A stretch of 6,559 nt of DNA, from NCBI GenBank assembly GCA_009886305.1, contig QXZO01000014.1, forward strand, positions 1 to 6,559. Reading direction: 5' to 3'. The translations under genes and the position numbers were made by a program. This DNA is from Betaproteobacteria bacterium (lineage in GTDB: Bacteria > Pseudomonadota > Gammaproteobacteria > Burkholderiales > Eutrophovitaceae). Shown here piece after piece: positions 1 through 5,381 of the stretch. Under the pieces are notes generated by a model. The model had not been told where the DNA came from. It did not search any database and was given only the letters and a program-made list of their open reading frames with translations. Numbering within the stretch: position 1 is the first letter of the stretch; each line of letters starts with the position of its first letter.

Positions 1-37
1 CTTATTTTAGATACTTGCTGAAGTTGCTGACCGGTTT

Positions 38-406
38 TTAAACTAAATCACTAGCCGGCTTCCATTCAGGGAGAGGAGCGCCTCCTGTGTAGTGATTTTC
101 AGCTGCATTTTCTCGGAATAACACATAAATATCTTTTGCTTCGACATTCAGTGTCTCGAACAATATTCGACCTATTTCATCAACGAGCGCCTTTTTCCGT
201 TCTGGACTACGCCCCGGTCTTAAGTCCACATCAACAACAGGTAATCCATCTCCAATTACTCCATAGGCTTCAGATATCGACACATAATCGTATTTGGTCT
301 CCTTTGGCGCTAGCGTTCGCAAGACCGCGGCTTTGACATCGGTGCGTATTAATTTTTTTATAGATTTCTCTGTGCCCTCAGGCACCGTAATTCGAATGAT
401 CGGCAT
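38..406 (-). CDS. Tautomerase-superfamily protein, fused two-repeat 4-oxalocrotonate tautomerase type
   Basis: A 122-residue cytoplasmic protein that begins Met-Pro, so removal of Met exposes the N-terminal proline that acts as catalytic base in this superfamily. It is about twice the length of 4-oxalocrotonate tautomerase (about 62 residues) and looks like two beta-alpha-beta repeats in tandem. Repeat 1 is roughly residues 2-53. Repeat 2 starts at Pro56 and carries a GRSPERKKALVDEI stretch and an ENxxxNHYTGG end, both very like canonical 4-OT. The expected role is keto-enol tautomerisation, or hydration or decarboxylation of an unsaturated keto acid; the substrate is unknown. It lies about 160 bp downstream of the SDR gene on the same strand, possibly in one transcript. 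An AAGGA Shine-Dalgarno-like element (417-421) lies about 11 bases before the ATG. Family assignment is firm, reaction is not. Confidence 0.88.
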   Translation of the reverse strand: MPIIRITVPEGTEKSIKKLIRTDVKAAVLRTLAPKETKYDYVSISEAYGVIGDGLPVVDVDLRPGRSPERKKALVDEIGRILFETLNVEAKDIYVLFRENAAENHYTGGAPLPEWKPASDLV

Positions 407-568
407 AGTATTTAAATTCCTTCATCGACGTAACATTGATTTAATGATCCGTATCAGAGTTGGCACGATGCGTCTCAAAATAACGGGCAGAAATTGTCTA
501 AGTAAAAATGCAAATATTCTCATATAACAGTGTGTAGCGAATTTAAATTCAAACAGTCAATCCAGCCT

Positions 569-1312
569 TTAAAAATTCTCAGACCACGGCCGAAGATCCA
601 ACTCTAAAGTCCATGCACTTCTGTGCTGATGATGCAACATCCAATAGGCTTCAGCGATCGCATCAATGTGTAGCATTCCATCTTGCCCGCGCTCCGACTT
701 AAGCTTAGGCGCGCGCCTATTAAGCCGTTCTCCATCAATACCGCCATCCACAATGACATGTCCCACGTGAATATTTTGTGGCCCGAATTCACGAGATAAA
801 CTTTGGGCTAAATTTCTAACTCCACCTTTCGCAGCAGAAAACGGAGCGAATTTCGCTTTTCCGCGCAGGCTTCCAGACGCTCCGGTAAAAATAAGCGTTC
901 CTTTTGCTCGCTCCAAGAAGTATGGCAATACCGTTTGCGCAAGCAAAAAAGCTCCTAAGGTATGTTCACGCCAATGAGTCGTAAACGATTCCTGCGTAAC
1001 TTCAAGAAAAGGAGCCCAGTTATTTCCTCCTGCGTTATGAACTGCCAACTCGATGGGCGCTGTCGACTCAATTTCTTTTACAAGCTTTGATATTGATGTT
1101 GCGTCCGTAACATCAGTAACAAACATACTGGCTGTTGCGCCGGCGGTAATCAGCTCGTTCAAGGTATGCTGTAGTTTTTCTTCGCTGCGTCCAGCAATAA
1201 CAACCGGGTAGCCTCCATGGGCGAATTTACGTGCTACGGCCGCGCCTAATCCACTTGAGGCTCCAACGCCCGATACTAATACCGTCCCTTTGTTCTCATT
1301 TACTTTATCCAT
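569..1312 (-). CDS. Atypical classical short-chain dehydrogenase/reductase lacking the catalytic Tyr (SDR_c10-like)
   Basis: A 247-residue Rossmann-fold protein from the ATG at 1312-1310. The frame stays open to a TTG at 1330, but a GAGG five bases before the ATG favours the shorter form. The cofactor loop GASSGLG is at residues 17-23, and an HNAGG stretch near residue 95 replaces the usual NNAG. The catalytic Ser is plausibly in FTGASGS (about residue 146). The Tyr of YxxxK is Phe158, with Lys162 kept, and the usual upstream helix Asn appears to be His117. The C-terminal SAWTxELDLRPW stretch and the IVDGGID segment match, from memory, the SDR subgroup described as lacking the catalytic Tyr and Asn. 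It is therefore probably an NAD(P)-binding enzyme with altered chemistry. It is transcribed divergently from the enolase-superfamily gene, with the tautomerase gene downstream. Confidence 0.87.
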   Translation of the reverse strand: MDKVNENKGTVLVSGVGASSGLGAAVARKFAHGGYPVVIAGRSEEKLQHTLNELITAGATASMFVTDVTDATSISKLVKEIESTAPIELAVHNAGGNNWAPFLEVTQESFTTHWREHTLGAFLLAQTVLPYFLERAKGTLIFTGASGSLRGKAKFAPFSAAKGGVRNLAQSLSREFGPQNIHVGHVIVDGGIDGERLNRRAPKLKSERGQDGMLHIDAIAEAYWMLHHQHRSAWTLELDLRPWSENF

Positions 1313-1377
1313 AGCAGCCTCAACCTCCAAATAGATTTCTTAATCAGCTTAGACATTATCATAGGATCATAATTTGA

Positions 1378-1405
1378 AACCCAATTAGCCTATTAGATAT
1401 GGGTT
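1378..1405. promoter_or_regulatory. Spaced inverted repeat in the divergent intergenic region, possible operator
   Basis: AACCCA at 1378-1383 and TGGGTT at 1400-1405 form a 6-bp inverted repeat with a 16-bp AT-rich spacer, in the gap between the SDR gene and the enolase-superfamily gene. On the minus strand TTGGGT overlaps a weak possible -35, followed after about 18 bases by GATAAT. A regulator bound here could control both directions. The arms are short and chance occurrence in AT-rich DNA is quite possible. I could not place a convincing promoter for the plus-strand gene. Confidence 0.25.
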
Positions 1406-1533
1406 ATTGATTTCTTATTTCAAGTCGCCGCCAAACAGACAATTGAATATATCGTAAAACCATGATCAACTTTTAAATTAAATTAGTGAAATGTTAGCAT
1501 TCGCACATAACTCAATATGATATTGGAATAATA

Positions 1534-2757
1534 ATGAATAAAACTACTAATGTCGTAACGCTCGAAACCTTGTCTTGCAGTGCCGGTTGGCGCAACTACT
1601 ACTTCGTGAAGCTTGTCACTGACGATGGAGTGGTCGGTTGGAGTGAGTTTGATGAAGGGTTTGGCTCTCCTGGCGTAGGGGCAGTTATCGAACAAATAGC
1701 TCCGCGCGTCATCGGTCAATCAGTCATGCGCCACGAGCGAATTCGTGAGGATCTTTATTGCACCACGAGGCCTGGTGCAGGCGGAGTAGTCGGACAAGCA
1801 CTCGGAGCCATTGAGAATGCATTACTCGATGCCAAAGCCAAAACCTTGGGCTTACCATGCTATGAACTATTGGGCGGAAAGATTAGAGATCGACTGCGCG
1901 TTTATTGGTCACATTTCGTGAGTTGGCGTGCAGGACGTATACCCCATTATTTACCTACAATCAGTGATCAAGAAGGTGTTAGAGCCATATCTAAGGAAGT
2001 TTCTCAAAGAGGTTTCACAGCGGTTAAAACGAATATATGGCGTTACGAAGAGGGTCAAATAAAAGGGTGGGCTCCAGGATTTGGTAGCCCGTTTTCGCCA
2101 GAATTAAATGTTGACCGGGAAATATTAAAGGGCTTAAGGGAACACTTAGAGACCATACGAGAAGAGGCTGGACCTGACATTGATATCCTGCTAGACCTAA
2201 ATTTTAATGCTAAAACTGAAGGTTATCTTAAAATTTTGCGAGAGATAAAGGATCTAGATATGTTTTGGATAGAGCTAGATACACGGGACCCGGAGGCTCT
2301 GGCATATATCCGCTCCCAGAGCCCACATCCGATAGCGTCTTGCGAAACCTTAATTGGAGCCCAACAGTTCTTACCATTCCTTCGTCGACAAGCACTAGAT
2401 GTAGCAATTATTGATACGCCTTGGAATGGAGTTTGGCAATCCATGAAAATTGCGGCAATTGCCGAGGCTCATGAGGTAAACGTGGCTTGTCATAATTTCT
2501 ATGGCCATTTGTGCACTATGATGAATGCACATTTTTGTGCCGCCGTGCCTAATCTAAGAATAATGGAGGTGGATATCGATCGAATTAAATGGGATGACGA
2601 GCTATTCACTCACACCCCAGAATATGAAGAAGGTCACCTAATTATTTCTGACCGGCCTGGCTGGGGTACCGATCCCGTAGAGGAGGCGATTCGTAACCAT
2701 CCACCGATTCAGGCGCACGGACTTATGGGCCGGGGTCGAACTCAGAGCCAAACATAG
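1534..2757 (+). CDS. Mandelate racemase-like enolase-superfamily enzyme (probable acid dehydratase or racemase)
   Basis: A 407-residue cytoplasmic Mg2+-dependent enzyme with an N-terminal capping domain (about residues 1-120) and a (beta/alpha)7-beta barrel. Candidate metal ligands are Asp221 (DLNFN), Glu247 (IELD) and Glu271 (SCETL). Their spacings of 26 and 24 are close to mandelate racemase Asp195/Glu221/Glu247. Asp294 (IIDTPW) and His320 (ACHNF) fit the Asp270-His297 dyad, and Glu345 may match Glu317. The strand-2 motif is KTN (Lys165, Asn167), not KxK, so the second Lys is missing. Between Lys165 and Asp221 there are about 26 more residues than in mandelate racemase, which could form a substrate loop. 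Such enzymes abstract the proton alpha to a carboxylate; many dehydrate sugar acids. A TTGGA-like element lies six bases before the ATG, and the gene ends with tandem TAG TAG. The substrate cannot be assigned. Confidence 0.9.
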   Translation: MNKTTNVVTLETLSCSAGWRNYYFVKLVTDDGVVGWSEFDEGFGSPGVGAVIEQIAPRVIGQSVMRHERIREDLYCTTRPGAGGVVGQALGAIENALLDAKAKTLGLPCYELLGGKIRDRLRVYWSHFVSWRAGRIPHYLPTISDQEGVRAISKEVSQRGFTAVKTNIWRYEEGQIKGWAPGFGSPFSPELNVDREILKGLREHLETIREEAGPDIDILLDLNFNAKTEGYLKILREIKDLDMFWIELDTRDPEALAYIRSQSPHPIASCETLIGAQQFLPFLRRQALDVAIIDTPWNGVWQSMKIAAIAEAHEVNVACHNFYGHLCTMMNAHFCAAVPNLRIMEVDIDRIKWDDELFTHTPEYEEGHLIISDRPGWGTDPVEEAIRNHPPIQAHGLMGRGRTQSQT

Positions 2758-2795
2758 TAGCAACATTCAAAAACACAACGGCATTAAAAAATTTA

Positions 2796-3803
2796 ATGGA
2801 TAACACGAACAAAAAAAAACTCTGCATAGCTGGTGCAAGTGGTCTTGTTGGATCAAACATCACGCGAACAGCTCTACTGAGAGGTTACCGCGTTAATGGG
2901 ACGATGCGTGATTGTACGGACCCGACCAAATTTCCATTCCTCAAATCTCTCTCTGGTGGCGAGAGGCTAGATCTGTTTTCTGCAGATATGAGCATTGAAA
3001 ATAACTTTGAGGAGGCAACACGAGGGGTTGATGGAGTTTTTATTGCTACTTTGGTTCCTACTTATCACGGTTCCTCGGGAATGGTTGCGGCGGATATGAA
3101 TGATGAGCAGGGCTATGAAGAAATCATCATGCCGACCGTTAATGGCTGTTTAAATATCATGCGCTCAGCTGCAAATAATGGTGTAAAGAAGATAGTGATT
3201 TGTAGCTCTACGAGTTCAACTAATCCGATTCCCCCTGTAAAAGTGAAAAATGAGATTGATCACTGGTCTGATGAGACTGAACAATGTCGCGCAAAAAAAT
3301 ATACGTCTGCGACTAAAACAATAATGGAGAAGGCCGCATTCAAGTTTGCTCTCGAACATGACATCAGGTTGAGTATCATCATGCCTACTGGAATGTTCGG
3401 TCCGGTGATTATCCCGGAGCACATGGAGAGAAACCCGCATGTCTGGCTCAAGAGTTTAATAGATGGTGGCGTAGGACGCCACGAAAGAGTACCAAATGAT
3501 TCAACGTCAATGAGTCATCTGCATGATTTATCAAGCTTGTTCATTGCCGCTTATGAAGATTCTGAAGCGAAAGGGCGCTTTTTTGGTGTTTATGACAGCT
3601 GGCATTGGCAGGATATCTATGATGAACTGAGACGTATCTTGCCCGACATGCAGATGCCTTTGCCGATTGTCGGTGACCTTAAGCCTGCCACGCAATTTGA
3701 CTTCACCCGTCGGGACAGTCTTGGCGTTCGCTTTAGAGATATTCCTTCGTGCCTGAAAGAGACGGTAGCGTGGATCCAAACAAATCCTTTTGAGCGTCCC
3801 TAA
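2796..3803 (+). CDS. NAD(P)-dependent extended SDR, dihydroflavonol-4-reductase/epimerase-like oxidoreductase
   Basis: A 335-residue Rossmann-fold protein starting 38 bases after the enolase-superfamily gene on the same strand, so probably co-transcribed. The cofactor loop GASGLVG is at residues 13-19, at the N-terminus as expected, which fixes the start although no clear Shine-Dalgarno sequence precedes the ATG. The active-site Ser is in CSSTSST (about 137-142). The helix KTIMEKAAF (174-182), the IIMPTGMFGP strand-loop (194-203) and MSHLHDL (239-245) align well with plant and bacterial dihydroflavonol or cinnamoyl-CoA reductases. The catalytic pair reads Tyr169...Lys174, five residues apart rather than the standard four. 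It probably reduces or oxidises a carbonyl/hydroxyl group on the substrate handled by its neighbours. Family confidence is high; specific reaction is unknown. Confidence 0.88.
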   Translation: MDNTNKKKLCIAGASGLVGSNITRTALLRGYRVNGTMRDCTDPTKFPFLKSLSGGERLDLFSADMSIENNFEEATRGVDGVFIATLVPTYHGSSGMVAADMNDEQGYEEIIMPTVNGCLNIMRSAANNGVKKIVICSSTSSTNPIPPVKVKNEIDHWSDETEQCRAKKYTSATKTIMEKAAFKFALEHDIRLSIIMPTGMFGPVIIPEHMERNPHVWLKSLIDGGVGRHERVPNDSTSMSHLHDLSSLFIAAYEDSEAKGRFFGVYDSWHWQDIYDELRRILPDMQMPLPIVGDLKPATQFDFTRRDSLGVRFRDIPSCLKETVAWIQTNPFERP

Positions 3804-3814
3804 CGTCTGATATA

Positions 3815-3860
3815 TGCAGAAATATGTTCTTCAAGCTATTGGTTGAAGCAATATATTGCA
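3815..3860 (+). terminator. Imperfect hairpin after the extended SDR gene, possible weak terminator
   Basis: CTTCAA (3829-3834) and TTGAAG (3843-3848) make a perfect 6-bp stem around an 8-base loop. Further out, ATAT pairs with ATAT and TGCA (3815-3818) with TGCA (3857-3860), with internal mismatches. A short T run lies at 3870-3874, too far from the inner stem for a classical intrinsic terminator. It sits where the enolase/SDR transcript should end, but the assignment is tentative. Confidence 0.25.
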
Positions 3861-3872
3861 TTACTTGTCTTT

Positions 3873-3903
3873 TTGACTTGAGACATTTGAACAGAATGGT
3901 AAT
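3873..3903 (+). promoter_or_regulatory. Possible sigma-70-type promoter, TTGACT and GGTAAT
   Basis: TTGACT (3873-3878) matches the -35 consensus at five of six positions. GGTAAT (3898-3903) is a weak -10 at a long 19-base spacing. Transcription would start near 3910, giving a leader of about 165 bases before the PQQ dehydrogenase. The inverted repeat at 3884-3912 overlaps the spacer, -10 and start. Support is only moderate because the spacing is long and the -10 is poor. Confidence 0.28.
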
Positions 3904-3912
3904 ATTCAAATG
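3884..3912. promoter_or_regulatory. Perfect 8-bp inverted repeat, candidate operator
   Basis: CATTTGAA (3884-3891) and TTCAAATG (3905-3912) are perfect inverted repeats with a 13-base spacer. No T tract follows, which argues against a terminator. Its position across a possible promoter suits a repressor site. GAACAG at 3889-3894 can also pair with CTGTTC at 3961-3966, so the RNA could fold in two exclusive ways. The repeat is seen; the function is inference. Confidence 0.38.
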
Positions 3913-3980
3913 CTCGGAAATTGGGTTATCACCTTATTCGGGGAACCAATAGGTTACCGCCTGTTCGAACTTTGATCTTC

Positions 3981-3986
3981 TATAAT
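3981..3986 (+). promoter_or_regulatory. Perfect TATAAT -10 box upstream of the PQQ dehydrogenase gene
   Basis: TATAAT at 3981-3986 is the exact sigma-70 -10 consensus, about 90 bases before the start codon. The bases 16-18 upstream (around CGCCTG) do not resemble TTGACA, and there is no extended TGn element, so an activator might be needed. It is the most likely promoter of the gene that follows, with a start near 3992 and a leader of roughly 85 bases. Confidence 0.42.
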
Positions 3987-4062
3987 TTTCACGATGCAAA
4001 ATTTTGTGGGAAGGCAGAGGGTCAAAAAAGTAAAAAATGGTAGTTAAGAAATTTTTAATCTT

Positions 4063-4068
4063 AGGGAG
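4063..4068 (+). promoter_or_regulatory. Ribosome-binding site of the PQQ dehydrogenase gene
   Basis: AGGGAG lies nine bases before the ATG at 4078. It is one of the clearest Shine-Dalgarno elements in the window and fixes this start, which is also followed directly by a textbook signal peptide. Confidence 0.75.
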
Positions 4069-4077
4069 CATTTATTA

Positions 4078-5322
4078 ATGAAATTTAAAAAAACTGCAGC
4101 ATGCCTAGCGGGTCTAGCATTCGCAACAGGAGTAGCTGCTAAAGAAAGCAACGTCGGAATTTTCGGCACCTCAGGTAAAACAATGGGCGATCACACATTC
4201 ATCGCTCAAGACGGCGCTAAAGCGGATAACATTCGTGAAGTATTAAGCAATGTCACTATGCCAGAGGGTTTCGAAATCAATCTATACGCAATAGTTCCAG
4301 ATGCGCGTGATATGGCAATGGCTCCTCAGGGAACTGCATTGTTCGTGGGCACACGAAAAGACAAAGTATGGGTTATTTCTGACAGAGACCGTGATGGCGT
4401 GGCTGATGAAGTGAAAGATTTCGCTCCATCACTTACATTTGATGTGCCGAACGGTGTTCAATTCACAAAAGACGGTTTTCTCTACATTGCAGAGCGAAAT
4501 CAGGTTCGTTTGTTTCCAGCAGCGGAATACTTCTTTGAAGGTCCAGATGTTGTAGCAGTTGACATTGTAGCCAAAGGTGACTTGATTCCAGAAGGCGAAG
4601 AGAGCTACAACCATACAACCCGTGTAATCGACATTGGTCCAGATAATAAGGTTTATATCTCACTAGGTCAGCCTTACAACGTGGCTCCAGAGGATAAGCT
4701 AGAGCTCTATGCAGATACCGGTATCGGCGGCATCATCCGTATGGATCGTGACGGCTCAAACCGTGAGGTTTACACCTACGGTGTTCGTAACTCTGTTGGA
4801 CAAGACTTTCATCCAGAAACAGGTGAGCTTTGGTGGACAGATAACCAGGTTGACGGTATGGGCGACGACATTCCTCCAGGTGAGTTAAACCGACAAACAG
4901 CAGCTGGCCAGCACTTCGGTCATCCATGGTTTGGTGGCGGTACAGTAAGAACCAATGAGTACGCAGGTCAGACTCCTCCAGAGGACGTCGTACATCCAGC
5001 AGTAGAAACTACTGCTCACTGTGCTGACTTGGGCATGGCTTTCTACTCAGGGGACCAGTTTCCTTCTAAGTATAAGAATGCGATTTTCAGCGCTCAGCAT
5101 GGTTCTTGGAACCGCACAACACCTTGTGGTTCACGTGTGATGGTTACTTTCATCGATGATGAGGGCAATGCCAAGATGGAGCCATTTGCTGAAGGTTGGT
5201 TGAATGCAAACGGAGAGTATGACGGACGTCCAATGTCTATCACTATGATGAAAGACGGCTCAATGCTCGTATCAGATGATTACGCAGGCGCGATCTACAG
5301 GATCTCTTACGTCGGTAATTAA
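4078..5322 (+). CDS. Exported PQQ-dependent sugar dehydrogenase-type beta-propeller
   Basis: A 414-residue periplasmic protein. MKFKK, a hydrophobic stretch and GVAA give a Sec signal peptide likely cut after Ala21. The rest matches the soluble glucose/sorbosone dehydrogenase beta-propeller family. Visible motifs are DRDRDG (102-107, Ca2+-type acidic repeat), NHTTR with His179 as probable catalytic base, YGVRNSVGQDFHP (234-246, with the Arg-Asn pair that contacts the quinone or substrate), WWTDNQVDGMGDD (252-264) and HGSWNR (341-346). Homologues use PQQ and Ca2+ to oxidise aldoses or related alcohols and pass electrons to a cytochrome or quinone. Cys315 and Cys350, the only cysteines in the mature protein, could form a disulfide. 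Proline codons are almost all CCA or CCT, unlike the genes to the left, which may reflect strong expression. A strong terminator follows, then a cytochrome c gene. No PQQ biosynthesis gene is in view. The substrate is unknown. Confidence 0.9.
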   Translation: MKFKKTAACLAGLAFATGVAAKESNVGIFGTSGKTMGDHTFIAQDGAKADNIREVLSNVTMPEGFEINLYAIVPDARDMAMAPQGTALFVGTRKDKVWVISDRDRDGVADEVKDFAPSLTFDVPNGVQFTKDGFLYIAERNQVRLFPAAEYFFEGPDVVAVDIVAKGDLIPEGEESYNHTTRVIDIGPDNKVYISLGQPYNVAPEDKLELYADTGIGGIIRMDRDGSNREVYTYGVRNSVGQDFHPETGELWWTDNQVDGMGDDIPPGELNRQTAAGQHFGHPWFGGGTVRTNEYAGQTPPEDVVHPAVETTAHCADLGMAFYSGDQFPSKYKNAIFSAQHGSWNRTTPCGSRVMVTFIDDEGNAKMEPFAEGWLNANGEYDGRPMSITMMKDGSMLVSDDYAGAIYRISYVGN

Positions 5323-5333
5323 TTAGTTGCATG

Positions 5334-5367
5334 AAAGCCCCCGGCTTGTTGCTGGGGGCTTTTTTTT
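5334..5367 (+). terminator. Strong rho-independent terminator after the PQQ dehydrogenase gene
   Basis: AAAGCCCCC (5334-5342) pairs perfectly with GGGGGCTTT (5354-5362). The stem extends inward by GGC/GCT, including one G-T wobble, to a TTGTT loop. Eight T residues follow at 5360-5367. It lies 11 bases after the stop codon. It ends just before the cytochrome ribosome-binding site, so the cytochrome depends on read-through or on a promoter hidden upstream. Confidence 0.93.
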
Positions 5368-5370
5368 ATT

Positions 5371-5375
5371 CGGAG
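5371..5375 (+). promoter_or_regulatory. Ribosome-binding site deciding the GTG start of the cytochrome c gene
   Basis: CGGAG lies six bases before the GTG at 5382 and supports that codon as start. No ATG in frame precedes the signal peptide. The site is three bases beyond the terminator T tract, so it is exposed only on transcripts that pass the terminator. Confidence 0.7.
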
Positions 5376-5381
5376 TAAATA

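Noticed and set aside
15..30. TTGCTGA repeated twice (15-21 and 24-30) just downstream of the tautomerase gene.
   Set aside because: Two 7-base copies are too short to call a repeat element, and no hairpin or T tract makes it a terminator.
410..550. The 10-mer ATTTAAATTC occurs at 410-419 and at 541-550, near both ends of the gap between the tautomerase and SDR genes.
   Set aside because: It is built from AT-rich palindromic sequence, has no extended similarity around it, and a chance repeat is likely in such DNA.
522..552. Minus-strand TTGAAT (552-547) and TTATAT (527-522) as a separate promoter for the tautomerase gene.
   Set aside because: The spacing is 19 bases and both boxes are weak; co-transcription with the SDR gene is as likely.
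1313..1330. TTG at 1330 as the start of the SDR, adding six residues.
   Set aside because: The ATG at 1312 has a GAGG five bases upstream, while the TTG has no purine-rich motif before it.
3810..3847. Short plus-strand frame of ten codons from the ATG at 3814.
   Set aside because: It is too short, has no ribosome-binding site and no recognisable features.
4078..4140. TAAC around Cys9 of the dehydrogenase as a lipoprotein signal.
   Set aside because: The -3 position is Thr, the cysteine is only nine residues from the start, and a normal signal peptidase I site follows at Ala21.
569..5322. Long open frames on the strand opposite the main genes (for example 2223-2444, 3216-3440, 3531-3779, 4429-4663).
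   Set aside because: They lie wholly inside well-supported genes, lack ribosome-binding sites and show no recognisable protein family.
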